From Streptomyces sp. CHD11 (lineage in GTDB: Bacteria; Actinomycetota; Actinomycetes; Streptomycetales; Streptomycetaceae), in the NCBI RefSeq assembly GCF_018638295.1, contig NZ_JABTTS010000016.1, positions 62,001-126,000 of the forward strand: a stretch of DNA of 64,000 bases. The letters are read 5' to 3'. A program made the translations under genes and the position numbers. Below are positions 33,438 to 42,668 of the stretch, piece by piece. Every line of letters starts with the position of its first letter. Position 1 is the stretch's first letter. The notes beneath the pieces are model-generated. The model saw only the letters and a program-made list of their open reading frames with translations. It did no database searches and was not told where the DNA came from.

Positions 33438-35117
33438 TCAGAACGAGAACGGGATGTAGCAGGCGGCAGCCAGAATCACCGCACCCCAGCCGAGCAGCGC
33501 CGGCTTGCGGTACCAGGCGTCGTCGCCCTCGGCGGGCGGCTCCTCCATGCCGGGCGAGCGTGTGCCGTAGACCAGGCCCTGGAGGTCCTCGGTGGGCTTG
33601 GGCGCCGTGAACAGCGACACGGCCACCATGACCACCGCGCCGGCGACGAAGCCCGCGATCGCGGAGACGAAGTTGGCCCCCTGGTCGGTGGGGATGTCGA
33701 TGACGCCCTGCTTGTAGATGACGAAGTAGTTGACCATCGCGGCGGTGGTACCGGCGATCAGGCCCCAGAAGCCCGACTTCATCGACGCGCGCTTCCAGAA
33801 CATGCCGATGATGAAGACCACGAACATCGGCACGTTGAAGAAGGAGAACAGCGTCTGGAGGTAGGCCATGATGTTGGAGAACGACGAGGCCAGGAACGCC
33901 GTGCCGATGGAGGCGAGGACGCCGATCGCGGTGATCAGGCGGCCGAAGCGGACGTAGTACGCGTCTTCCCGGTGTTTCACCACGTACTTCTGCCAGATGT
34001 CGGCGGTGAAGACGGTGTTGAAGGACGAGATGTTCGCCGCCATGCCCGCCATGAAGGCGGCCAGCAGGCCGGTCACGGCGATGCCCAGGACGCCGTTGGG
34101 CAGCAGTTGCTGCATCAGGTAGGGGATGGCGTCGTTGTACTGGAGGTCGGAGTCCGCCGTGCCGATCTGCGGGACGAGGACCGCGGCCACCAGGCCCGGG
34201 ATCATCACGATGAACACGATGAAGATCTTCGGGAACGCCGCGATCAGCGGGGTCCGCTTGGCCGCCGAGAGGTTCTTCGCGGACAGGGCGCGCTGCACCT
34301 CGGCGAAGTTGGTCGTCCAGTAGCCGAAGGACAGCACGAAACCGAGGCCCAGGACGATGGTCAGCCAGTTGGCGCCGAGCGGGTTGTCGCTGCCGATGCC
34401 GGTGCCGCCCCAGGCGGTCATGAAGTTGTCGCCGCGCGCCTCGGTCAGGGAGTCGGACAGGCCGTCCCAGCCGCCGACGCTCTTCAGGCCGAGCACGGTG
34501 ATGGGGATCAGCGCGGCCAGGATGACGAAGAACTGCAGCACCTCGTTGTAGATCGCCGAGGAGAGACCGCCCAGGGTGATGTAGGCCAGCACGAAGAACC
34601 CGGCGACGACGATCGCCACCCACTGCGGCCAGCCGAGGAGCGCCTCGACGACGATCGCGAGGGCGTAGAGGTTGACGCCGGCGATCAGGATGGCGGCGGC
34701 CGCGAAGAGGACCGCGCTGAGCAGGTGGGCCGCCCTGTCGAAGCGCAGCAGCAGGAACTCGGGGACCGAGCGGACCTTGCTGCCGTAGTAGAACGGCATC
34801 ATCACCAGGCCCAGGAAGACCATCGCGGGGATGGCGCCGATCCAGTACCAGTGGGTCGTGTAGACGCCGTACTGGGCGCTGTTCGCCGCCATGCCGAGGA
34901 TCTCGGTGGCGCCCAGGTTGGCCGCGATGAACGCCAGCCCGGTGACCCAGGCGGGCAGGGAGCGGCCGGAGAGGAAGAAGTCGAGGCTCGTCTTCACCGA
35001 GCGCCGGGCGGCGAGGCCGATGCCCAGCACGACGACGAAGTAGATCCCGAGAATCGTGTAGTCCAGCCAGTTGGTGGGGAGCCGAAGTTCCACGGCCAGG
35101 TATGTGGGGGTTTGCAT
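33438..35117 (-). CDS. Sodium:solute symporter family transporter (likely sugar)
   Basis: A 559-residue SSF transporter with about 14 membrane helices. Family traits are SLDFFLSGRSLPAWVTGLAFIAANLGATEILG near residues 42-75, VPEFLLLRFDRAAHLL, and the YITLGGLSSAIYNEVLQFFVILAAL block typical of the SGLT branch. It is divergent from galT across 180 bases, so galactose or glucose uptake coupled to sodium is the likely role; this rests on context and family. The ATG at 35117 (MQTPTYLAVE) was chosen; a GTG two codons upstream is possible. Confidence 0.87.
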   Translation of the reverse strand: MQTPTYLAVELRLPTNWLDYTILGIYFVVVLGIGLAARRSVKTSLDFFLSGRSLPAWVTGLAFIAANLGATEILGMAANSAQYGVYTTHWYWIGAIPAMVFLGLVMMPFYYGSKVRSVPEFLLLRFDRAAHLLSAVLFAAAAILIAGVNLYALAIVVEALLGWPQWVAIVVAGFFVLAYITLGGLSSAIYNEVLQFFVILAALIPITVLGLKSVGGWDGLSDSLTEARGDNFMTAWGGTGIGSDNPLGANWLTIVLGLGFVLSFGYWTTNFAEVQRALSAKNLSAAKRTPLIAAFPKIFIVFIVMIPGLVAAVLVPQIGTADSDLQYNDAIPYLMQQLLPNGVLGIAVTGLLAAFMAGMAANISSFNTVFTADIWQKYVVKHREDAYYVRFGRLITAIGVLASIGTAFLASSFSNIMAYLQTLFSFFNVPMFVVFIIGMFWKRASMKSGFWGLIAGTTAAMVNYFVIYKQGVIDIPTDQGANFVSAIAGFVAGAVVMVAVSLFTAPKPTEDLQGLVYGTRSPGMEEPPAEGDDAWYRKPALLGWGAVILAAACYIPFSF

Positions 35118-35296
35118 AGACACTCGCTTCGTTCGCGAACTGATCCGCTGCGGAATCTGCGCCTCCGCGTTCAGTGATTGAACACGTTCTGTGGCGTTCC
35201 GCGTCGGACCGTGGCGAGCTCGACGTGCTGGTGAGTTGTGATGTGTTATGTTCGATTGTGTTGAGTGGTGGTGGGCGGGTGCGGAGGAGTGCGGCA
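35118..35296. promoter_or_regulatory. Divergent control region between symporter and gal operon
   Basis: It contains a perfect palindrome GTTCGCGAAC (35131-35140) next to the symporter start, a GAACACGTTC palindrome (35180-35189), and a T/G-rich tract with spaced hexamers TGTGAT (35237-35242), TGTGTT (35242-35247) and TGTGTT (35257-35262) 35-60 bases before galT. The hexamers resemble repeated sites described for the Streptomyces gal promoter. A GGAGG box (35283-35287) sets the galT start. Confidence 0.5.
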
Positions 35297-36358
35297 GTGA
35301 AGAAGACCTCGACCCGGCTGGCCGACGGCCGTGAGCTCATCTACTACGACCTCGGCGACGACACCGTGCGCGACGCCGCCGACCGCCGGCCGCTGGACGC
35401 CACCGTCACCACCTCCGAGATCCGCCGCGACCCGCTGCTGGGCGACTGTGTCGCCATCGCCTCCCACCGTCAGGGGCGCACCTACCATCCGCCCGCCGAC
35501 GAGTGCCCCCTGTGTCCGTCCGGGGGCGGCCGGCTGAGCGAGGTCCCCGACTCGTCGTACGACGTGGTCGTCTTCGAGAACCGCTTCCCCTCGCTGGCCG
35601 GGGACTCCGGCCGGTGCGAGGTCGTCTGCTTCACCTCCGACCACCACGCCTCCTTCGCCGGGCTGAGTGAGCCGCAGGCGCGCCTGGTCCTCGACGCCTG
35701 GACCGACCGGACGTCCGAACTGTCGCATCTGCCCTCCGTTGAACAGGTGTTCTGTTTCGAGAACCGGGGGGCCGAGATCGGCGTCACCCTCCAGCACCCG
35801 CACGGGCAGATCTACGCCTACCCCTTCACCACCCCCCGCACTGCCCTGATGCTCCGCCAAGTGGCCGCACACAAGGAGGCGACGGGCGGCAGGAACCTCT
35901 TCGACGCCGTACTGGAGCGGGAACGGACGGACGAGCGGATCGTCATCGAGGGTGAACACTGGGTGGCCTTCGTGCCCTACGCGGCACACTGGCCCTACGA
36001 GGTCCACCTGTATCCCAGGCACCGCGTGCCCGACCTGCTCGGCCTCGACGAGGCGGCGCGGCGGGAGTTCCCCCGGGTGTACCTGGAACTCCTGAAGCGC
36101 TTCGACCGGATCTTCGGCGAAGGCGAAGCCCGCACGCCGTACATCGCGGCCTGGCACCAGGCGCCGTTCGGCACCCTGGAGGGGTTCGACGGCGTCACAC
36201 GCGACGACTTCGCCCTGCATCTGGAGCTTTTCACCATCCGCCGCACGTCCGGCAAGCTGAAGTTCCTCGCGGGCTCCGAGTCCGGCATGAACGTGTTCAT
36301 CAACGACGTGCCGCCGGAGCACGCGGCCCAGCGACTGCGGGAGGTAGCGAGTTCATGA
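35297..36358 (+). CDS. galT: Galactose-1-phosphate uridylyltransferase
   Basis: A 353-residue HIT-superfamily enzyme of the Leloir pathway that exchanges UMP between UDP-glucose and galactose-1-phosphate. The zinc-binding CPLCPS and the catalytic HPHGQ (His167-Pro-His169, uridylylated His169) are present, with DPLLGDCVAIASHRQGRT upstream and the C-terminal FLAGSESGMNVFINDVPPE. The GTG at 35297 (MKKTSTRLADGREL) was chosen over earlier in-frame starts because GGAGG lies nine bases before it. The stop overlaps the galE ATG. Confidence 0.95.
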   Translation: MKKTSTRLADGRELIYYDLGDDTVRDAADRRPLDATVTTSEIRRDPLLGDCVAIASHRQGRTYHPPADECPLCPSGGGRLSEVPDSSYDVVVFENRFPSLAGDSGRCEVVCFTSDHHASFAGLSEPQARLVLDAWTDRTSELSHLPSVEQVFCFENRGAEIGVTLQHPHGQIYAYPFTTPRTALMLRQVAAHKEATGGRNLFDAVLERERTDERIVIEGEHWVAFVPYAAHWPYEVHLYPRHRVPDLLGLDEAARREFPRVYLELLKRFDRIFGEGEARTPYIAAWHQAPFGTLEGFDGVTRDDFALHLELFTIRRTSGKLKFLAGSESGMNVFINDVPPEHAAQRLREVASS

Positions 36359-37317
36359 GCGGGAAATACCTGGTCACCGGGGGCGCGGGGTACGTCGGCA
36401 GCGTCGTCGCCCAGCATCTGGTCGAGGCCGGCCACGAGGTCGTCGTACTCGACAACCTCACCACCGGCTTCCGCGAAGGCGTCCCCGGGGGCGCGTCGTT
36501 CATCGAGGGCGACATCCGCGATGCCGCCAAATGGCTGGACTCCTCGTTCGACGGCGTGCTGCACTTCGCCGCCTTCTCCCAGGTCGGCGAGTCGGTGGCC
36601 GAACCGGAGAAGTACTGGGACAACAACGTCGGCGGCACCATGGCCCTGCTCGGCGCGATGCGCGAGGCGGACGTGCGCCGGCTGGTGTTCTCCTCCACGG
36701 CCGCGACCTACGGCGAACCCGAGCAGGTGCCGATCCCCGAGTCCGCCCCCACCAGCCCCACCAGCCCGTACGGCGCCTCCAAGCTCGCCGTCGACCACAT
36801 GATCACCGGTGAGGCGAAGGCGCACGGACTGGGCGCGGTCTCCCTGCGCTACTTCAACGTGGCCGGCGCCTACGGCCGCTACGGCGAGCGTCACGACCCC
36901 GAGTCGCACCTCATCCCGCTCGTCCTCCAGGTGGCCCAGGGCCGGCGCGAAGCGATCTCCGTCTACGGGGACGACTACCCGACGCCCGACGGCACCTGCG
37001 TACGCGACTACATCCACGTCGCCGACCTGGCCGAGGCCCATCTGCTCGCACTGCGGTCCGCCGCGCCCGGCGAGCACCTGATCTGCAACCTGGGCAACGG
37101 CAGCGGCTTCTCCGTCCGCGAGGTCATCGAGACGGTGCGGCGGGTCACCGGACACCCGGTCCCCGAGGTCATGGCCCCCCGCCGGGGCGGCGACCCGGCG
37201 GTCCTGGTGGCGTCCGCCGCCACCGCCCGCGAGAAGCTGGGCTGGCACCCGTCGCGCGCGGACCTCACGGGCATCGTCGCGGACGCGTGGGAGTTCACGC
37301 GGCAGCGCGCCAACTAG
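36355..37317 (+). CDS. galE: UDP-glucose 4-epimerase
   Basis: A 320-residue extended SDR that interconverts UDP-galactose and UDP-glucose with bound NAD. The cofactor motif GGAGYVG is at residues about 9-15, the catalytic Ser is in VFSSTAATYGEP, and Tyr-x-x-x-Lys is YGASK. Substrate-loop features LRYFNVAGA and CVRDYIHVADLAEAH are typical of bacterial GalE. It is translationally coupled to galT (ATGA overlap) and followed 29 bases later by galK. Confidence 0.95.
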   Translation: MSGKYLVTGGAGYVGSVVAQHLVEAGHEVVVLDNLTTGFREGVPGGASFIEGDIRDAAKWLDSSFDGVLHFAAFSQVGESVAEPEKYWDNNVGGTMALLGAMREADVRRLVFSSTAATYGEPEQVPIPESAPTSPTSPYGASKLAVDHMITGEAKAHGLGAVSLRYFNVAGAYGRYGERHDPESHLIPLVLQVAQGRREAISVYGDDYPTPDGTCVRDYIHVADLAEAHLLALRSAAPGEHLICNLGNGSGFSVREVIETVRRVTGHPVPEVMAPRRGGDPAVLVASAATAREKLGWHPSRADLTGIVADAWEFTRQRAN

Positions 37318-37346
37318 AACGTAACGAAGGGTCAAGGGGCCAGGGC

Positions 37347-38540
<1,194 letters not shown>

Positions 38541-39305
38541 ACAGGCCCCTCCCTCCCCGGGGCCGGCCCAGCCGTTTGGTCAGGGTGTACTCCGTGACGC
38601 CCGGCGGGTAGTCGGGGATGGCGCAGACGACCTCGTAGCCGTGGCGGCGGTAGAAGTCCGGGGCCTGGAAGTCCCAGGTCTCCACGCGGGACGAGGTGCA
38701 GCCGCGGGTGGTGGCGAGGTGTTCCGCCTCCGCGAGGAGCCGGGAGCCGAGGCCCGCTCCACGGTGGCGGGCGCCGACCCAGAGGCAGGTCACGTGCAGC
38801 CACGTCGTCCAGGTGTGGCCGACCAGGCCGCCGGCCAGTTCGCCGTTCGCGGTCGACAGCCACACGTGCAAAGGGGCTTCCCGTTCGTCCGGGGTTCCGC
38901 GCAGGGCGCGCAGGACCGGAGAGGCGGCGGTGTTCGTTTCTCTGAGGCGCCGGTGGAGCAGATCACGTCGGGCTTTGTCGACTTCTGTCTCAAGACGAAA
39001 CATGCGGCTCACCATAAACGCGCAAGGCCGCCAGTTCTGCAAATAACCTTCCGCTCCCGGCCCTCGCCCGTACTCTGATGCACAGTGCCGGTGGGGGCCG
39101 GCGCCGTTCAGGGGGCGAGACCGTCGGGTTCGGCGTCCGGGGTGGGGTGGTGGCTGTCGCAAGGCGGCGGTCGTGCGGCCGCGGCGGCCCGTCCCACGTC
39201 CAGCAGATCGGGTGTCCGGGGCCTCGGCGTCGTACCCGCGCCGGTGTCGTCCTCCGATGACGGGGTAGTCCCCAGCTCTGGGAAGAGCGTGGGGTAGGGG
39301 GTTTC

Positions 39306-40073
39306 GTGGTTCGCATTCGAGTCCTGGTCGTCGACGACCATCGCATCTTCGCCGAGTCACTGGCCGCGGCTCTGGCCGCGGAGCCCGACGTCGACGTCTC
39401 CGCGGCCGGCAGCGGCCCGGCCGCGTCGCGCTGTCTCGAGCGGGCGGCCTCCGAGGGGCGGCGGTACGACGTGCTGCTCGTCGACGCCGATCTGGGCGGC
39501 AAGGTGCCCGGCGGCCGGCCGGCCGTCCCCGTGCAGGCCGGTGACGAGGACGGACTCGTCGACGGGATATCGCTGGTCGCCGGCGTGCGCTCGGCGCAGC
39601 CGCAGGTGCGGATCGTCGTCCTCGCCGGAAAGGACGACCCGGTCCGCGCCGCACTCGCCCTCCAGGCGGGCGCCTCCGGCTGGGTGGCCAAGGACTGCTC
39701 ACTGAACCGGCTGCTCACCGTCATCCGGGGAGTGCTGCGCGACGAGACGCATCTGCCGCCCGCCCTGCTGACGGGCGTACTGCGGGAACTGACCGCCGCC
39801 CGGCGGCACCGCACCGAGAGCGAACGGCTCGTGGAGTCGCTGACCCCGCGCGAGCGGGAGGTGCTGCGGTGCATGGTGGCGGGACTGGGGCGCAAGGCCG
39901 TCGCCGAGCGCCTGTACCTGTCCCCGCACACCGTGCGCACCCATATGCAGAACGTCCTCGGGAAGCTGGGCGTGCACTCCACCCTGGCCGCGGTCGCCCT
40001 CGCCCGGCGCGCGGGCGTCGGGCCCGTCGACCTAACCGGGGATGTTGTCGAACGGGGCGGTCAACTGGCGTAG
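39306..40073 (+). CDS. Orphan NarL/LuxR-family response regulator with receiver insertion
   Basis: A 255-residue response regulator. The receiver has the acidic pair (VVDDH, 10-11), phospho-acceptor Asp60 (LLVDADLGG) and Lys (GWVAKD). An unusual Pro/Gly-rich insertion of about 25 residues (KVPGGRPAVPVQAGDEDG) follows Asp60. The LuxR helix-turn-helix reads LTPREREVLRCMVAGLGRKAVAERLYLSPHTVRTHMQNVLGKLG. GTG start. No kinase is adjacent. The 3' end overlaps the convergent tamR gene by 42 bases. The 290 bases upstream (39016-39305) contain no convincing ORF. Confidence 0.87.
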   Translation: MVRIRVLVVDDHRIFAESLAAALAAEPDVDVSAAGSGPAASRCLERAASEGRRYDVLLVDADLGGKVPGGRPAVPVQAGDEDGLVDGISLVAGVRSAQPQVRIVVLAGKDDPVRAALALQAGASGWVAKDCSLNRLLTVIRGVLRDETHLPPALLTGVLRELTAARRHRTESERLVESLTPREREVLRCMVAGLGRKAVAERLYLSPHTVRTHMQNVLGKLGVHSTLAAVALARRAGVGPVDLTGDVVERGGQLA

Positions 40074-40529
40074 CAGCCCCGCCAGTTCGCTGCGCTGGGC
40101 GTGGGTGAGCTCACCGAGGATCGCCCGCTCCTGCGCCAGCAGTCCGGCCAGCGCCTGGTCGGCGCGGTCCCGCCCCTCGGCCGTGAGCCGGACCAGGACA
40201 CCGCGCCGGTCACTGGGGTCGGGCAACCGCTCCACCAGGCCCTTCTTGGCCAGGCGGTCGATGCGGTTCGTCATCGTGCCCGAGGTGACCAGGGTCTGGG
40301 TCAGCAGCTGCCCCGGCGAGAGCTGGTACGGGGTGCCCGCGCGGCGCAGCGCGGTCAGGACGTCGAACTCCCAGGACTCCAGGCCGTGCTCGGTGAACGC
40401 GAGCCGGCGCGCCCGGTCCAGGTGCCGGGCCAGTCTGCTCACCCGGCTGAGTACCTCGAGCGGTTCCACGTCGAGGTCAGGGCGCTCCCGGCGCCATGCT
40501 GCGACCAGCCGATCGACCTCGTCCTCCAT
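40032..40529 (-). CDS. tamR: MarR family regulator, TamR
   Basis: A 165-residue MarR-type winged-helix repressor with the recognition region TLVTSGTMTNRIDRLAKKGLVERLPDPSDRRGVLVRLTAEG and flanking dimer helices. It is divergent from a trans-aconitate-methyltransferase-like gene, the arrangement described for Streptomyces TamR, which senses aconitate and citrate and controls tam and citric-acid-cycle genes. The symbol rests on this context. The ATG at 40529 gives MEDEVDRLVAAW. The 3' end overlaps the neighbouring response regulator gene. Confidence 0.87.
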   Translation of the reverse strand: MEDEVDRLVAAWRRERPDLDVEPLEVLSRVSRLARHLDRARRLAFTEHGLESWEFDVLTALRRAGTPYQLSPGQLLTQTLVTSGTMTNRIDRLAKKGLVERLPDPSDRRGVLVRLTAEGRDRADQALAGLLAQERAILGELTHAQRSELAGLLRQLTAPFDNIPG

Positions 40530-40565
40530 GACGATCAGTGTAATGGTTGTGTCGACGTGAAGTCT

Positions 40566-40585
40566 CTTGATGTCAAGTATCTTGA
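40566..40585. promoter_or_regulatory. Overlapping palindromes in tamR-tam intergenic region
   Basis: CTTGA-TG-TCAAG (40566-40577) and TCAAG-TAT-CTTGA (40573-40585) overlap and both have perfect five-base arms. They lie 37 bases before the tamR start and 58 before the tam start. This is a typical MarR operator layout and probably the TamR site. Confidence 0.75.
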
Positions 40586-40642
40586 CGCCGAGATGATGGA
40601 GTGGGAGGCTGGGTACCCGTCCGCCGCTCACCAGGAGGCCGT

Positions 40643-41449
40643 ATGTCCGCCACCACCCCGGTGTGGGACCCCGCCCAGTACCTCACTCACGCCGGTCACC
40701 GCACCCGCCCCTTCACCGACCTGCTCGCCCGCGTCCCGGAACCGCCCAGGGACCCGCCCCGCATCGCCGACCTCGGCTGCGGCGCCGGCAACGTCACCGC
40801 GCTCCTCGGGCAGCGGTGGCCCGCCGCCCGCGTCACCGGCTTCGACACCTCACCCGAGATGCTCGGCAGGGCTCGCGCCGATCACACGAGGGGCGGGCTC
40901 GACTTCGTCCACGCCGACGTCCGTACCTGGGTGCCGGAGGAGCCGTACGACCTGATCATCAGCAACGCCACGCTGCAATGGGTCCCGGGGCACGCGGACC
41001 GGTTCGGCGAGTGGATCGACGGGCTCGCCCCCGGTGGCGCCCTCGCCTTCCAGGTGCCGGGGAACTTCGACGCCCCCAGCCATCGGCTGCTGCGCGAACT
41101 GGCCGAATCCGTGCGCTGGAGGGGCCGCCTGTCCGGCGTCCTGCGCCACGGTGACGCCGTGCTCGGCCCCGGGGCCTACCTGGAGCACCTGACCGCCCTC
41201 GGCTGCCCGGCCGACGCGTGGGAGACGACGTACGTGCATCTGCTGGAGGGGGAGGATCCCGTCCTGGACTGGGTCAGGGGGACGGGCCTGCGCCCCGTCC
41301 TCACCGCTCTCGCCGACGACCCGGAGGCCCGGGACTCCTTCGTCGCCGAGTACCGCGCCGCCCTGCGGACCGCCTACCCGGCCGGCCCTCACGGCACCCC
41401 GTTCCCCTTCCGGCGCGTGTTCGCGGTCGCCGTCCAAGGATGCAGATGA
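40643..41449 (+). CDS. tam: Trans-aconitate 2-methyltransferase
   Basis: A 268-residue SAM-dependent methyltransferase. The SAM motif I is IADLGCGAGNVTALL (about 37-51), followed by VTGFDTSPEML and the Tam-specific block LIISNATLQWVPGHADRFGEWIDGLAPGGALAFQVPGN. It methylates trans-aconitate, an aconitase inhibitor formed from cis-aconitate. AGGAGG lies five bases before the ATG. Divergent from tamR. Its stop codon abuts the stop of the convergent RelE-type toxin gene. Confidence 0.88.
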   Translation: MSATTPVWDPAQYLTHAGHRTRPFTDLLARVPEPPRDPPRIADLGCGAGNVTALLGQRWPAARVTGFDTSPEMLGRARADHTRGGLDFVHADVRTWVPEEPYDLIISNATLQWVPGHADRFGEWIDGLAPGGALAFQVPGNFDAPSHRLLRELAESVRWRGRLSGVLRHGDAVLGPGAYLEHLTALGCPADAWETTYVHLLEGEDPVLDWVRGTGLRPVLTALADDPEARDSFVAEYRAALRTAYPAGPHGTPFPFRRVFAVAVQGCR

Positions 41450-41698
41450 TCAGGCGGTCCGTCCCAGGTGGGTGACCAGGATGCGGATCACGTCGTCGTC
41501 GATGACGTACAGGACTCGGTAGGCGCCGACGCGTAGCCGCCGGATGTCCAGCCCGTAGGGCACGGTTGCCGCCGGGCGAGGGTCATGGGCGAGCTTGTCG
41601 ATGCTGTCGAGGACCATGGCAAGTCCCTCGGGATCCTCCTTGAGCAACCGGGCTGCGGCGTCGAGGGCGTGCGGCTCGAAGATGATCTCGTAGGTCAC
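41450..41698 (-). CDS. RelE/ParE superfamily toxin
   Basis: An 82-residue RelE-like protein (MTYEIIFEPHALDAAARLLKEDPEGLAMVLDSI... RLRVGAYRVLYVIDDDVIRILVTHLGRTA). The RVGAYRVLYVIDDD strand pair and C-terminal His/Arg are typical of mRNA-cleaving RelE toxins. The start overlaps the antitoxin stop by four bases, so translation is coupled. It abuts tam tail to tail with no spacer. Confidence 0.88.
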   Translation of the reverse strand: MTYEIIFEPHALDAAARLLKEDPEGLAMVLDSIDKLAHDPRPAATVPYGLDIRRLRVGAYRVLYVIDDDVIRILVTHLGRTA

Positions 41699-41949
41699 TG
41701 CTTCTCGAGCCCCAGCTGCTTGCGCACCTCGGCCATGGGAATGCCCGGCCCGAGAGACCCCTCGGCCTTGCGCCGCTGGTAGTCGGAAACCGCCAACGCG
41801 TCTTCGAGATCCTCTATGACCTGCGGTGACACCAGCAGTGCCGCCACGTGCCCGTGATCCGTGAGCGCGATGGTCTCGCGGCTGTGAGCTGCGCGACGGA
41901 CGAGGTCGCCGAGGTGGGCACGGGCTGCGCTGATCGTGATCTCAGTCAT
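41695..41949 (-). CDS. Phd/YefM-type antitoxin
   Basis: An 84-residue antitoxin: MTEITISAARAHLGDLVRRAAHSRETIALTDHGHVAALLVSPQ is a standard Phd/YefM DNA-binding N-terminus, and the rest (LAVSDYQRRKAEGSLGPGIPMAEVRKQLGLEKQ) is the toxin-neutralising tail. The ATG at 41949 is favoured over an upstream start that would place MCNHAA ahead of it. A 10-bp palindrome lies 18 bases upstream and fits autoregulation. Confidence 0.88.
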   Translation of the reverse strand: MTEITISAARAHLGDLVRRAAHSRETIALTDHGHVAALLVSPQVIEDLEDALAVSDYQRRKAEGSLGPGIPMAEVRKQLGLEKQ

Positions 41950-41966
41950 GGCCGCATGATTGCACA

Positions 41967-41976
41967 AGATTAATCT
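41967..41976. promoter_or_regulatory. AGATTAATCT palindrome, probable antitoxin operator
   Basis: A perfect 10-bp A/T-rich palindrome 18 bases before the antitoxin start, in a short A/T-rich island in otherwise G/C-rich DNA. This is where Phd-type antitoxins bind to repress their own operon. Confidence 0.6.
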
Positions 41977-41990
41977 AGCGTGCTATCGGT

Positions 41991-42668
41991 TCAGCTCTTC
42001 CGGTGGCCTATCAGCCGCGGCTTCGGCTCCAGGCCGTCCAGCCCGTGCCACGCGAGGTTGACCAGGTGCGCGGCCACCTCCGCCTTCTTCGGCCTGCGCA
42101 CGTCCAGCCACCACTGGCCCGTCAGCGCCACCATCCCGACCAGGGCCTGCGCGTACAGCGGGGCCAGCTTCGGGTCGAAGCCGCGGGACTTGAACTCGCG
42201 CCCCAGGATGTCCTCCACCTGGGTGGCGATGTCCGAGATCAGCGACGCGAACGACCCCGTCGACTGCGGGATGGGGGAGTCACGGACCAGGATCCGGAAA
42301 CCGTCCGTGTACTCCTCGATGTAGTCGAGCAGCGCGAACGCCGCCTGTTCGCACAGCTCACGCGGGTGACCGGCCGTCAGTGAACCGGTCACCATGTCCA
42401 GCAGGCGCCGCATCTCACGGTCCACCACCACCGCGTACAGCCCCTCCTTGCCGCCGAAGTGCTCGTACACCACCGGCTTGGAGACCCCGGCCTTCGCCGC
42501 GATCTCCTCCACCGACGTGCCCTCGAACCCCTTCTCCGCGAACAGGGTGCGGCCGATCTCCAGCAACTGCTGGCGGCGCTCCGCACCGGTCATCCGGGTA
42601 CGGCGCGCGCGCCGCGGCTTGTCGTTGCTCGGGGTGCTGCTGGAGTCGGTCGCCACGCCGCCCATCAT
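41991..42668 (-). CDS. TetR family regulator coupled to desaturase gene
   Basis: A 225-residue TetR-family protein with a basic N-terminal tail and helix-turn-helix GTSVEEIAAKAGVSKPVVYEHFGGKEGLYAVVVDREMRRLL at about residues 50-90. The C-terminal domain includes a conserved WWLDVRRPKKAEVAAHLVNLAWHGL. Its ATG overlaps the desaturase stop by four bases, so it is translated with that gene and probably controls fatty-acid desaturation. A 29-bp imperfect palindrome upstream of the desaturase is a candidate operator. Confidence 0.88.
   Translation of the reverse strand: MMGGVATDSSSTPSNDKPRRARRTRMTGAERRQQLLEIGRTLFAEKGFEGTSVEEIAAKAGVSKPVVYEHFGGKEGLYAVVVDREMRRLLDMVTGSLTAGHPRELCEQAAFALLDYIEEYTDGFRILVRDSPIPQSTGSFASLISDIATQVEDILGREFKSRGFDPKLAPLYAQALVGMVALTGQWWLDVRRPKKAEVAAHLVNLAWHGLDGLEPKPRLIGHRKS

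Noticed and set aside
35180..35189. GAACACGTTC shared with the core of the palindrome at 17824-17833
   Set aside because: Only four-base symmetric arms are shared; two such sites in 64 kb are compatible with chance and the flanks differ.
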